DNA of 64,000 nucleotides from Bifidobacterium minimum (GTDB lineage Bacteria; Actinomycetota; Actinomycetes; Actinomycetales; Bifidobacteriaceae), in NCBI RefSeq assembly GCF_000741645.1, contig NZ_JGZD01000009.1:62001-126000 (forward strand), written 5' to 3'. The number at the start of each line of letters is the position of its first letter. Position 1 is the stretch's first letter. The translations under genes and the position numbers were made by a program. Below, piece after piece: positions 1 to 18,264 of the stretch. A model generated the notes under the pieces. The model was not told the origin of the DNA. It saw nothing but the letters and a program-made list of their open reading frames with translations, and made no database searches.

Positions 1-287
1 CGCCGGCGGCGTGAACGTCCCGCACCACGCCCATGCCGGACCAGAAGCATGACGATTCCCAGATATATGGCGAAGGAGACCACACCATAGAACCCGTTGA
101 GCCAGGAGAACCGGGCGATCGAGGAATCCTTCCAGTACAGGGGGCCGACCGCGGTGCACAGGGCGAGCCACAGACATGCCAGCACGGCCACGGTCCAGGT
201 GAGAACGGACCCGATGCCGGCCGTTCTCGTCGGGACGACCTCTGATGGGGACGCCATCGGATGGGGGTCATGTGAGACAGAGGTCAT
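1..287 (-). CDS. Membrane protein, N-terminal part (runs off left edge)
   Basis: An open frame on the minus strand starts at ATG 285-287 and runs to the window edge without a stop, giving about 95 residues. A polar N-terminus of about 25 residues is followed by two hydrophobic segments (about 26-48 and 66-85) and then an Arg/Gly-rich stretch at the edge, so it is the start of an integral membrane protein. It is divergent from birA with 67 bases between the two starts. No Shine-Dalgarno is visible, but TACAAT lies 8 bases upstream of the start, as expected for a leaderless mRNA. The family is not recognisable from this fragment. Confidence 0.6.
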   Translation of the reverse strand, partial: MTSVSHDPHPMASPSEVVPTRTAGIGSVLTWTVAVLACLWLALCTAVGPLYWKDSSIARFSWLNGFYGVVSFAIYLGIVMLLVRHGRGAGRSRRR

Positions 288-295
288 GGCATGGC

Positions 296-301
296 ATTGT
301 A
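296..301 (-). promoter_or_regulatory. -10 box for the left-edge membrane protein gene
   Basis: TACAAT on the minus strand lies 8 bases before the ATG at 287. The spacing would put the transcript start at or next to the start codon. Confidence 0.4.
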
Positions 302-341
302 CTTGTGCCCCACGGACGCTGACGCGGAAGGACCACGCGAG

Positions 342-347
342 TAGTGT
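342..347 (+). promoter_or_regulatory. -10 box for birA
   Basis: TAGTGT lies 7 bases upstream of the chosen birA ATG, where no Shine-Dalgarno is present. This suggests a leaderless transcript and supports the start at 355. Confidence 0.4.
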
Positions 348-354
348 GGTCGGC

Positions 355-1410
355 ATGATGCATGTCAGGGGGAAGGAAGGGCCGTCGGACGGGTCGGCGA
401 CCCCGGTGGCCGTGCCGGCGGTGGCGTCCGAGTCGTATGCCGGATCCGCCGCCGATGATGGTGACGATGTCATTGGGGCCCGGGTGCTGGCGTCTCGTCG
501 TCTGCCAGTGACGTGCGGTCTGGGCGTGGACGCGATGCTGTTCGAGCGTACGGACTCGACGAACAGCGTCGCGGAGAGGCTGCTGGGGTCTGTAGGACCG
601 GAACCTGTAGGGTCGGAGTCTGCGGGATCGGGTCCTGCGGGATCGATACCGTCGGCGGCGGGAGGCGTCTCGACCATACGACCCCGTTTTCCCGATCTGG
701 TGATCGTCGCTGATTCCCAGAGTCGGGGACATGGGCGTCTGGGTCGTCGCTGGGTGGAGCATCCCGGCAAGTCCCTGATGGCATCGTTCGTCGGATCCAT
801 GCCGTGGAGCGTGGTCTCGGACGCATCGGTGAACGGATGGATTCCCCTTGCGGCGGGATTGGCAGCCCTCGACGCCACGGCTGACGTGGTCCGGGACTGT
901 GGGGCGCGCCCGACGCATAAGCCATGCGACATGGCGGTGAAATGGCCGAATGACATCTTCTGCGACGGGCTCAAACTGGGGGGCATCCTCGTCCAGATCG
1001 TCTCACCGGGTGACCCGGTGTGCGCGGTGGTGGTCGGTGTGGGGATGAACCTGGCGATTCCCGAATCCGATCTGTCCGTCGAGGGGTCGACGTCGCTGCT
1101 GGCGCACAGGTCTCCGCTGCCCGATGACGATAAGCTGCGCGACATGATGGTGGCGGCGCTGACCCGTCGGCTGCGGGCGCGGATGGCGGAGTTCCTGGAC
1201 TCCCCGGTGGAGGCCGCGGCACGTGCGCGCAGGGACATGGGCGACCGGTGCTGGACGCTGGGACGCCGCGTCAGGGCGCGGATCGTCGGTGGCGGGTCGA
1301 TCGTCGGCGTCGCCGTTGGTGTGGAGGATGACGCGTCGTTGAGGATACGCGATGATGCCGGCGTCCTCCATATCGTGAGCACGGGGGATGTCGGCATCCT
1401 GGCGGGATAG
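355..1410 (+). CDS. birA: Biotin--[acetyl-CoA-carboxylase] ligase (no HTH domain)
   Basis: This enzyme adenylates biotin and attaches it to the biotin carrier domain of acyl-CoA carboxylase, here presumably AccC encoded nearby. The 351-residue protein shows the ligase signatures: a DSTN motif after a short N-terminal stretch, the biotinyl-AMP loop (SRGHGRLGRRW), and the KWPNDI core, followed by the C-terminal SH3-like domain. There is no N-terminal helix-turn-helix, so it is a pure (class I) ligase, not a repressor. A Gly/Ser/Pro-rich insert (GPEPVGSESAGSGPAG) sits between the STN and loop motifs. The frame is open further upstream to 97, but ATG 355 is chosen because of the TAGTGT box 7 bases before it. 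It converges with bioY. Confidence 0.9.
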   Translation: MMHVRGKEGPSDGSATPVAVPAVASESYAGSAADDGDDVIGARVLASRRLPVTCGLGVDAMLFERTDSTNSVAERLLGSVGPEPVGSESAGSGPAGSIPSAAGGVSTIRPRFPDLVIVADSQSRGHGRLGRRWVEHPGKSLMASFVGSMPWSVVSDASVNGWIPLAAGLAALDATADVVRDCGARPTHKPCDMAVKWPNDIFCDGLKLGGILVQIVSPGDPVCAVVVGVGMNLAIPESDLSVEGSTSLLAHRSPLPDDDKLRDMMVAALTRRLRARMAEFLDSPVEAAARARRDMGDRCWTLGRRVRARIVGGGSIVGVAVGVEDDASLRIRDDAGVLHIVSTGDVGILAG

Positions 1411-1480
1411 ACGGGATGAGGGGAACAGGTGGGACGGGAGTCCATAGCCGGGCGGGATGGCGGCGTGCGGCGCCGAACGG

Positions 1481-2203
1481 TCACCTGACGGCGTCGTGGC
1501 TGGGGTCTTTCCGGACGGCGTCGTTACGGACGTCGTCGTTAAGGGCGGCGTCATCCGGAACGCCGGTCGTGGCGTGGGTGGTGCCGCGCGATGCCCGGCC
1601 TGCGGACATTCCCGCATGCAGTCCCGTGACGGTGATGCAGGCCACGGTCGCCTTGAGCATGTCCACGGCGATGAACGATGCGCTCGAGGCGGCCACGACG
1701 GACAGCGGCACGGCCGTCACCGCGCTTTGCAGGGCGATTCCCAGGATGTAGAGAACGCCGACGCATCCGATGAGGGCCGCCGCAAGATTGGCGGTCAGAG
1801 CGGCCATCCATCTCATCAGCGGAGTGCGTATGGCTTGGGTGCGTTCGCGCAGCGGTGTGGCGACAAGAGCGGTGACGATCACGGCGGGAAGGAACCCGAT
1901 GAGGAATCCCGCGGATGGCCCCATGAACGATCCGATCGAACCGCCTCCCGCGAAAACCGGCAGTCCGGCCGCGCCGGCTCCGAGATACAGGACCACGCTG
2001 GCCGCGGCCTCGTGCCATGGCAGCATGAGGCCCGTGAGCATCACGACGAGGGTCTGAACCGTGATGGGAACGGGCGTGCCCGGGAGGGGTATCTCGCCGG
2101 CGGAGGCCGCGGCCATCAGAAGGACGGCGAACAGGACGGACCGCATGATCGCGCGGCTCAGGGGGCGTGCGGTTGCGGGGATGCGTGTCAGAATCTCATG
2201 CAT
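1481..2203 (-). CDS. bioY: Biotin transporter substrate-binding protein BioY
   Basis: BioY is the membrane S-component that captures biotin, working alone or with ECF ATPase and transmembrane partners encoded elsewhere. The 240-residue protein has six predicted membrane segments and the family core LPGTPVPITVQT near the N-terminus, followed by the glycine-rich LGAGAAGLPVF and GPSAGFLIGF motifs. The C-terminus is a Thr/Arg/Asp-rich tail. ATG 2203 is chosen because AAAGGAG precedes it at normal spacing; the frame stays open 33 codons further upstream. It lies between birA (convergent) and accC (divergent), so biotin uptake, attachment and use are clustered. Confidence 0.92.
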   Translation of the reverse strand: MHEILTRIPATARPLSRAIMRSVLFAVLLMAAASAGEIPLPGTPVPITVQTLVVMLTGLMLPWHEAAASVVLYLGAGAAGLPVFAGGGSIGSFMGPSAGFLIGFLPAVIVTALVATPLRERTQAIRTPLMRWMAALTANLAAALIGCVGVLYILGIALQSAVTAVPLSVVAASSASFIAVDMLKATVACITVTGLHAGMSAGRASRGTTHATTGVPDDAALNDDVRNDAVRKDPSHDAVR

Positions 2204-2386
2204 GGTGTCTCCTTTGATAATCGGCGAACTGTCGCGGCATATCGTAGGCGGATGCGCCGCGCGGCTCTTTGTCGAAACCCACAGTCGGACGGCATCACCC
2301 ACGGTTCAGGGCCCTTTTCTCCGTGATGGAGCCGATCCGGTGTATGCCTGCGGCGTCCGCCATCGGAGATGATGGTGCCATGTAAC

Positions 2387-2405
2387 GGTTTCGTTTGAGG
2401 AAACC
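2387..2405. promoter_or_regulatory. Inverted repeat between bioY and accC (candidate operator)
   Basis: GGTTTC-N7-GAAACC is a perfect 6-base inverted repeat in the 274-base divergent bioY-accC region. The position suits a shared operator for biotin uptake and malonyl-CoA synthesis. No known binding motif was matched, and BirA here cannot be the repressor because it lacks a DNA-binding domain. Confidence 0.35.
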
Positions 2406-2464
2406 TCCAAAGTCGATGGTGTTTCTTGTGCGATTCCTGAGGACCATGCGCGGCGCCGCCATAA

Positions 2465-2470
2465 TACGGT
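2465..2470 (+). promoter_or_regulatory. -10 box for accC
   Basis: TACGGT lies 7 bases before the accC ATG at 2478, which has no Shine-Dalgarno. CATAAT at 2460-2465 is an alternative -10 that would leave a short leader. Confidence 0.3.
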
Positions 2471-2477
2471 CTGCCGT

Positions 2478-4424
2478 ATGCCCAATTCCATCACCTCTCT
2501 TCTTGTGGCCAATCGCGGGGAGATCGCCCTGCGCGTCATCCGAACGGCCAGGGAAATGGGGATTCGAACCATCGCGGTGTATGCGCAGCAGGATCGGGAC
2601 GCCCCTTATGTGGCGATGGCCGACGATGCGTATCTGGTGCCCGGCGACAGCTACCGGGACACCTATCTCAACGAGGACGGCCTTATGGAGGTCATCGCAC
2701 GGTCCGGAGCCCGGGCCGTTCATCCCGGCTACGGCTTCCTGTCCGAATCCCCCTCGTTCGCCCGCCGCGTCATCGCCGCGGGCGTGGTCTGGATCGGCCC
2801 ATCTCCCGAGGCTCTGGAAAGGCTGGGCGACAAGGTTCTGGCCCGGCGCACGGCGTCCGCGGCGAAGGTCCCCGTTTCGGCCGGAATCGACCACCCCGTC
2901 CACGGTCTGGACGAGCTGCTGTCGTTTGCCGGAGAGCAGGGGTACCCGCTGGTCCTCAAACGCATGGATGGCGGTGGCGGACGCGGAATCTGCGTGGTGG
3001 AGGACGATGACGCGCTACGGACGTTCTTCCTCTCCCACGACGCCGTTCAGGGGGGCGACCTTTCCTCGTACTTCGCCGAGGAGTTCATCGGATCGTCCCG
3101 GCATGTGGAGACGCAGTGCGCCAGGGATTCGCGGGGTGGATTCGTGGTCTACTCCACCCGCGACTGCACGGTCCAGCGGCGGCATCAGAAACTGATCGAG
3201 GAGGCGCCCGCCCCGTTTCTTCCCGATGGCGTGGAGGACGCCCTGGGGCGTTATTCGCATGCGCTGTTCGACGCCGTGGATTACGTGGGTCTGGGAACCT
3301 GTGAGTTCATGATGGATCCGCATGGCGGGGTGCGGTTCCTGGAGGTGAATCCTCGGCTGCAGGTCGAGCACACGGTCAGCGAGGAGGTGTGCGGGATCGA
3401 TCTTGTGCGTGAGCAGATCATCATAGCCGGCGGCGGAGCGGCGTCGCACCCGGGACGGTCGCGGGGGCACAGCATCGAACTGCGCATCACCTGCGAGGAT
3501 CCTGCCACGAACCTCACTCCCGTGTCGGGGACGATCGACAGGCTGGAATGGCCGTCCGGCCCCGGCATACGCGTGGATTCGGGGGTGGAGGTCGGCGATG
3601 TGGTGTCGCCGGCATTCGATTCGCTGATGGGCAAGCTCATCATCACCGCCCAGAACAGGGAATGCGCCATCGCCCGCGCCCTGCGGGCCCTCGACGAGAT
3701 AAGAGTCGACGGCGTGGCCACGCCGATTCCGCTGTATCGGCGGATCCTGGAGGATCCGGCGTTTGCCGCTGCCTCGGGATGTCTGGGAATCTCGGCCACA
3801 TGGCTGGAGGACACCTACCTGAACCATCCGCCCGCGGCCGCGGCCGCGGGGCAGCCGGCCTCCCTCAACCCCGATGCCCATGCGCCCGATGCCCATGCGA
3901 CGGCGGGTCGCGACCGTTGCGAGGATGAGTCCTTCGTCGTGGAGATCAATGGGCGTCGGACCACGATCACCATTCCCGGCGATGTCGTCGGCCATGTCCT
4001 GGGATCGCCGGTCACGCGTCCCACCGCCCGACGCATCCAGCCACTTCGAGGAGGACAGGGAGTTTCGGTCGCGGGGCCCGCCAGGCGTCCTCAGGAGACC
4101 CCCGGCGTCATAGCCTCGCCCATGAGGGCCGTGGTGACCAGAATTATGGCGCAGGTGGGTGATGAGGTCGATCAGGGCGATCTTCTGATCGTGGTCGAGT
4201 CCATGAAGATGGAGAACTACATCTACGCGCCGGAGAAGGGCGTGGTCGTCTCGGTCAAAGTCGATGTGGGAATCAGCGTCGAGCCCGGCGACGTTCTGGT
4301 GGTCATGGACGGTGGGGAGCGGTCCGCGCGGGAGCGGCGGACCACCGAACGCGCGTCGTCCCCGTCCCCTCGCCGCGTGCGACGGGATTCCGCGGCAACC
4401 GGTGAGGACAAGGAGCAGCAATGA
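2478..4424 (+). CDS. accC: Acyl-CoA carboxylase alpha subunit (biotin carboxylase + BCCP)
   Basis: This subunit carboxylates its own biotin with ATP and bicarbonate and passes the carboxyl group to the AccD carboxyltransferase to make malonyl-CoA (or related products) for Fas. The 648-residue chain starts with the biotin carboxylase N-domain (ANRGEIALRVIRTA), has the ATP-grasp glycine loop (MDGGGGRG), the EVNPRLQVEHTVSE catalytic strand, then a variable Ala/Pro/His-rich linker at about 450-480. It ends with a biotin carrier domain whose biotinyl lysine is K577 in ESMKMEN, followed by a charged tail of about 50 residues. The stop overlaps the accD start by four bases (ATGA), implying translational coupling. 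Confidence 0.93.
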   Translation: MPNSITSLLVANRGEIALRVIRTAREMGIRTIAVYAQQDRDAPYVAMADDAYLVPGDSYRDTYLNEDGLMEVIARSGARAVHPGYGFLSESPSFARRVIAAGVVWIGPSPEALERLGDKVLARRTASAAKVPVSAGIDHPVHGLDELLSFAGEQGYPLVLKRMDGGGGRGICVVEDDDALRTFFLSHDAVQGGDLSSYFAEEFIGSSRHVETQCARDSRGGFVVYSTRDCTVQRRHQKLIEEAPAPFLPDGVEDALGRYSHALFDAVDYVGLGTCEFMMDPHGGVRFLEVNPRLQVEHTVSEEVCGIDLVREQIIIAGGGAASHPGRSRGHSIELRITCEDPATNLTPVSGTIDRLEWPSGPGIRVDSGVEVGDVVSPAFDSLMGKLIITAQNRECAIARALRALDEIRVDGVATPIPLYRRILEDPAFAAASGCLGISATWLEDTYLNHPPAAAAAGQPASLNPDAHAPDAHATAGRDRCEDESFVVEINGRRTTITIPGDVVGHVLGSPVTRPTARRIQPLRGGQGVSVAGPARRPQETPGVIASPMRAVVTRIMAQVGDEVDQGDLLIVVESMKMENYIYAPEKGVVVSVKVDVGISVEPGDVLVVMDGGERSARERRTTERASSPSPRRVRRDSAATGEDKEQQ

Positions 4425-6041
4425 GCATATCGATGAGGGAACGAACCGACGGCGCCGTGGGTCGGGCTGGCGCCCCATCGCCGGCGGAAGCGGATCGTCA
4501 GCCGCTCCGGCCGGCGATTTCGCGGGCCGCCGATCTGGCGAGGGCGGGCGAAAACCGCGCGTGCGCCAAACAGCACGCCAAGGGGAAGAAAACCGCGCGC
4601 GAGCGTCTTGATCTGCTGTTCGATCCGGGGAGCTTCCGAGAGACCGGACGCTTCATCGGAGCGGACATCAACAACGATCGGTCCGGCTGCGCGGTCGTGA
4701 CGGGTATGGGGCAGGTGCGGGGACGCACCGTCGCCGCCTATGCCCAGGATTTCTCCATACGGGGAGGAACGCTCGGCGCCGTGGAAGGCGACAAGATCCT
4801 GCGGCTGATGGACGAGGCGATGCGGATCGGCGCTCCCATCGTCGCCCTCCTCGACTCGGGAGGGGCGAGGATCCAGGAGGGCGTGGCCGCTCTCTCCCGA
4901 TACGGCGGCATATTCCGCGCGACCTGTCGGGCCAGCGGAACCGTTCCCCAGATATCGATCATCCTTGGTCCCTGCGCCGGCGGGGCGGTGTATTGCCCGG
5001 CGTTGACGGATCTGATCATCATGACGCGCGAGAACTCGCATATGTTCGTCACCGGCCCTGACGTCGTCCGTGAGGCCACGGGGGAGACCATCGGCATGGA
5101 TGAGCTCGGCGGCGGCCTGCTGCATGGAACGGTGTCGGGCGTGGCCCACTATCTCGCGCAGGACGAGACCGACGCCATCGACTATGCGAGGGTCGTCCTG
5201 TCGTATCTCCCCTCCAACTGCATGGAGCAGGCGCCGCGCTACGACTATGTGGCCACCCGCGCCGACAGAAGAACCGCCGACGCGCTGTCCTCCATCGTTC
5301 CCGAGCGTGATCGTGAGCCGTACGACATGCGCGAGGTCATCGGTCTCATCGTCGATTACGGGGAGTTCGTCCAGGTGCATGAGATGTATGCGGGAAGCGC
5401 CCTGACCGGGTTCGCGTGCATCGATGGCCGCAGCGTCGGAATCGTGGCCAACCAGCCGTCCGTGATGGGCGGTGTGCTTGACGTCGAGTCGTCCGAGAAG
5501 ATCGCACGGTTCGTCAGACTGTGCGACGCCTTCAACCTTCCCGTCGTCACTCTGGTGGACACCCCGGGTTACCGTCCCGGCTCCGATCAGGAGAGGGCCG
5601 GCATCATCCGTCGCGGAGCCAAGGTGATCTACGCCTATGCCGAGGCGCAGGTTCCTCTGGTGACGGTGGTGCTGCGCAAGGCGTTCGGAGGCGCGTACAT
5701 CGTCATGGGATCGCGGTCCATCGGCGCGGACGAGGTGTTCGCCTGGCCCACCAGCCGCATCGCCGTTCTGGGCGCGAAGGGGGCGGTCGACATCATCCAT
5801 CGGCGCGACCTCATCACGGCGCGCGAAGGCGGGGGGGGACGTCGAGGCTCTTCGCCGGACGTTGGTGGACGACTACGAGAACCGTGTGGTCAACGCGAAC
5901 CTGGCTCTGGAGACGGGACAGATAGACGCGATGATCGATCCCGCGCAGACCCGTGACGTCCTCGTCTCCTCGTTGTCCGCCCTGGAATCCAAGAGGAGGG
6001 CCGTTCATGGACCACGGCATCACGGCAATCCGCCTCTGTGA
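4421..6041 (+). CDS. accD: Acyl-CoA carboxylase beta subunit (carboxyltransferase), frameshifted near its end
   Basis: The carboxyltransferase moves CO2 from biotin on AccC to acyl-CoA. It has the crotonase-like double domain of the PccB/AccD family, with the oxyanion-hole glycines in LDSGGARIQEG and the C-terminal GGAYIVMGS region. As written, the frame ends at 5956 after 511 residues with an unrelated tail. Just before, at 5831-5838, is a run of eight G. With seven G the frame continues through DVEALRRTLVDDYENRVVN and IDAMIDPAQTRDVL, the conserved end of this family, to a TGA at 6039-6041 (539 residues). So this is either a sequencing error or a real frameshift. The start overlaps accC by four bases. 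Confidence 0.88.
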
Positions 6042-6073
6042 CCGCTGACCGGCCGGTCGGGATTCGGACCCGT

Positions 6074-6208
6074 CCGTTTCCCGATTAAGCCGTTGCCCTC
6101 ATCCACCGTGTTTCCCTTATCCGACCCGTTTCCTCATCCACCGTTTTCCGATTCGACCCGTTTCCCGATTCAATCCGTTGTTTCCATCCAACCGTTGTCG
6201 TTCGTTCC
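6074..6208. repeat. Degenerate 16-17-base tandem repeat upstream of fas
   Basis: About eight units beginning CCGTTTCC or a close variant start at 6074, 6090, 6106, 6126, 6141, 6158, 6175 and 6192. CCGTTTCCCGATT occurs exactly at 6074 and 6158, and CCTCATCCACCGT exactly at 6097 and 6132. The array fills most of the 251-base accD-fas gap and is pyrimidine-rich on the plus strand. It could be a multi-site operator or a slippage product. Confidence 0.6.
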
Positions 6209-6292
6209 GCGGCATCGCCGGTTCGTGTCCGCTGGCCCCAGGGCCTCTGCCGGAGCCGGTCGTCGCATATCAGCAGAAGGACCAATACAATC

Positions 6293-15960
<9,668 letters not shown>

Positions 15961-15964
<4 letters not shown>

Positions 15965-16593
15965 TGGACGCTCGCGTCAGGTGGCGTGGCGAACCGTCCA
16001 TGGCGGTCGGCGGTTGCGTCGTCGCAGTGGAGGATACCGCAGTGGAGGACGCCGCGTCCGTTCTGGGCGTCGGATGCGACGTCGTCGACGTCCCCGCGTT
16101 CCGGGAGGAGATCGCCCTGCCGGGGTCGCGGATGGGGCTCCTGTTCTCGGTCAGAGAGCGCAGGCAGTGTCGTTCCCGTGCCCTGTCTCAGGGGAGCGAC
16201 GCCGCGATGCATCTCGCCGCCCGATGGGCGGGCAAGGAGTCGGTGATCAAGGCGTGGTGCCAGGCTCTGGGCGAGTCGGATTTCCCGTATTCGCCCGACG
16301 ATGTGCCGTGGAGCCGCATCGAGATTCTCGGCGACCGGCGCTCGGTCCCCCATGTGGTGATGGACGACGTCGTGCGCGGAGTCCTGCGGGCGGGCCTTGA
16401 CGCGTGCGGCGGCATGTCGCCGCGTGGGCCGGTTCCGCCGGATGGGATGATGTCGCCGCGGTGGCGGCTGTCGCTGTCCCACGATGGCGATCGCGCGATG
16501 GCGTTCGCGGTGCTGTCGGCGTGCCGTCTTGTCGCCGTCGGGGGGAAACGTGTATACTCACACGAGTTGCCTCACGGTGACACGCGGACGTAG
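15961..16593 (+). CDS. acpS: Holo-[acyl-carrier-protein] synthase (phosphopantetheinyl transferase)
   Basis: AcpS transfers 4'-phosphopantetheine from CoA to the serine of the Fas ACP domain. The 210-residue protein has the two metal/CoA-binding motifs of the family: VGCDVVDVPAF (usually GIDLVDVxRF) and HLAARWAGKESVIKAW. It is longer than a stand-alone AcpS of about 120-150 residues because of an N-terminal extension and an internal Gly/Pro-rich insert near 150. ATG 15961 overlaps the fas stop. Its TAG stop at 16591-16593 lies inside the following tRNA-Gly gene, and the tRNA promoter lies within its last codons. Confidence 0.88.
16529..16558 (+). promoter_or_regulatory. Promoter of tRNA-Gly inside acpS
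   Basis: TTGTCG (16529-16534) and TATACT (16553-16558) with an 18-base spacer stand 25 bases before the mature tRNA end. The AT-rich -10 is conspicuous in this G+C-rich coding sequence. Confidence 0.6.
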
Positions 16594-16657
16594 CTCAATG
16601 GTAGAGCCTCAGTCTTCCAAACTGATTACGCGGGTTCGATTCCCGTCGTCCGCTCCA
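16584..16657 (+). tRNA. tRNA-Gly (anticodon TCC)
   Basis: The sequence folds as a cloverleaf: acceptor GCGGACG/CGTCCGC, D-arm GCTC/GAGC, anticodon loop CTTCCAA (TCC) on a TCAGT/ACTGA stem, and a T-arm with TTCGATT. The 3' CCA is encoded at 16655-16657. The 5' end overlaps the last ten bases of acpS. Confidence 0.95.
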
Positions 16658-16718
16658 TTCCCTAGCCGTATCGTCGTATGGCGTCGACGTGCGGATTAAT
16701 GGAATGGATGGAGCGTGT

Positions 16719-17561
16719 ATGGCTGATTCGTCCACGTCCGCGGCGCGTGTGGCGCCGCATGTCGATGATGCGGGGGAATCCGTCCCCCAGAGCCCCTCCT
16801 CCGGTCGTCCCGTCTCCCATGCCCCCGTGGAGGGCGACTCCGTGACGGACAACACGGACGGCTCCGTGGAGGACAATCCCGTGGTCGACAATCTCGCGGA
16901 GGACAATCTCGCCACCGAGATCGTGCATGGCGTTCCGGAGACCGTCGAGGTCTCCAGGCATCCGGATCCCTCGATCGGCGATTCCGATCTCTCTCTGGCC
17001 GATATCGGCCGTCGGCGGTCCCATCCCGTGCAGTGGAGCGTCTATGCGGTGGGTGTTCTGACGGCCATCATCCTTCCCTATTGGCTGGGCAGGATGATGG
17101 CGGTGCGGCAGACCGACTGGCTGATCTCCCATATGCCGCCCGTCACCGTCGAAGGCGTCGCGCTGGTGTCATGGATGGTGACGGTCGTCATGTTCTCCGG
17201 ATTGGGGCTGGCCATAGTCGAGTCCTCGCGCTGGCTGTGGCGCATCGTCTTCGCGGTCGGACTGGCGGTGGAGCAGCTGATCGCGGGAGTGGGCCTTCTG
17301 AAGTTCGATTTCTGGAACTCCACGTACGTCATATATGGCGAGCATGCGCAGTTCGCCAATGCGGCGAACGTCGGCATCATGGCTGCCGGGTTCGCCGTCG
17401 CGATCTATGCGATCCTGTTCGTGGGCCTTCTCGTGCTGATCCCCAAGAGATCACGGCTGAATGTTCTGACGCGCAGCTGGTCCTCCTTCATCCTGTTCTT
17501 CGTCATCGAGGTTCTTGCCTATCTGGTGGTCGTGTTCTCGGGCCTCCTGTATGTTTTCTAG
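16719..17561 (+). CDS. Conserved membrane protein of unknown function
   Basis: The family was not recognised. The 280-residue protein has a long polar, Asp/Val-rich N-terminal region of about 105 residues (presumably cytoplasmic and disordered), then four predicted membrane segments: near YAVGVLTAIILPYWLG, VSWMVTVVMFSGLGLAIV, an amphipathic middle region, and two C-terminal spans ending at the extreme C-terminus. ATG 16719 is chosen because GGAG precedes it by about six bases; a GTG at 16689 is in frame. It lies between tRNA-Gly and rpsO. Confidence 0.65.
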   Translation: MADSSTSAARVAPHVDDAGESVPQSPSSGRPVSHAPVEGDSVTDNTDGSVEDNPVVDNLAEDNLATEIVHGVPETVEVSRHPDPSIGDSDLSLADIGRRRSHPVQWSVYAVGVLTAIILPYWLGRMMAVRQTDWLISHMPPVTVEGVALVSWMVTVVMFSGLGLAIVESSRWLWRIVFAVGLAVEQLIAGVGLLKFDFWNSTYVIYGEHAQFANAANVGIMAAGFAVAIYAILFVGLLVLIPKRSRLNVLTRSWSSFILFFVIEVLAYLVVVFSGLLYVF

Positions 17562-17697
17562 ATGTTTCTCAGGTGTCCTCAGGCGTGTGGTCCCCGTGGT
17601 GCCGTAGACTGGTGACTTGGCGTGTTTCGCCCGCGGATACAGAGCGCCATGGCAAAGGGTCATGGCACCGCGCAGCAAGACACCAAAGGAGGACGCC

Positions 17698-17967
17698 GTG
17701 GCATTGACGGTTGAGGATAAGAACAGCATCATCTCCGAGTACGCGACACATGAGGGCGACACGGGATCCCCGGAGGTTCAGGTCGCGTTGCTGAGCCGCA
17801 GAATCGCCGATTTGACCGAGCATCTCAAGGAGCACTCGCACGACCATCATTCGCGTCGTGGACTGCTGCTGATGGTCGGACGGCGCCGTCGTCTGCTGGA
17901 CTATCTCAAACGCGTCGACATCAACAGGTACCGTTCGCTGATCGAGCGTCTGGGACTGCGTCGATAG
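17698..17967 (+). CDS. rpsO: 30S ribosomal protein S15
   Basis: S15 binds 16S rRNA in the platform of the small subunit. The 89-residue protein matches the family length and core, with [13 protein letters not shown] near 25-37 and the [19 protein letters not shown] helix near 52-70. Translation starts at GTG 17698 behind a strong AAAGGAGG. The frame extends upstream to 17617, but only this start gives the normal length. It is followed by a perfect terminator and then pnp, the usual rpsO-pnp order. Confidence 0.96.
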   Translation: MALTVEDKNSIISEYATHEGDTGSPEVQVALLSRRIADLTEHLKEHSHDHHSRRGLLLMVGRRRRLLDYLKRVDINRYRSLIERLGLRR

Positions 17968-17976
17968 GATCGTTTC

Positions 17977-18013
17977 GGCTCCCGGGTGGACAATCCACCC
18001 GGGAGCCGTTTTT
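17977..18013 (+). terminator. Rho-independent terminator after rpsO
   Basis: A perfect 14-base stem beginning GGCTCCCGGGTGGA with a CAA loop is followed by GTTTTT. It separates rpsO from pnp. Confidence 0.95.
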
Positions 18014-18264
18014 CGTCAGCGGTATCGGCCGCCGCGGGTCTCGGGGATTCTCCCGGGGATTCCAAGGTCTGTCGTGGGTGCGATAATTGCAGACGCTGAG
18101 GGGGCGTTCCGGGATGGGACGCCCGTAAACATGAGGAATGACATCTGACATACGAGGGTCGCGGCCGGGTATGCCGCGCGGAAAAGCACCGGAGACTGCC
18201 GGGCGTCAGATCAGCATGTGGGTATCAGAGGATAAGAAAACAAAACAACAAAAGGAGGAACCCA

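Noticed and set aside
4223..5800. Open frame of 525 codons antisense to accC/accD
   Set aside because: A shadow of the carboxylase genes; Arg/His/Gly/Asp-rich translation with no recognisable domain.
5831..5838. Programmed ribosomal frameshift in accD
   Set aside because: No downstream pseudoknot or known slippery arrangement was evident; a base-count error or simple indel is the simpler explanation.
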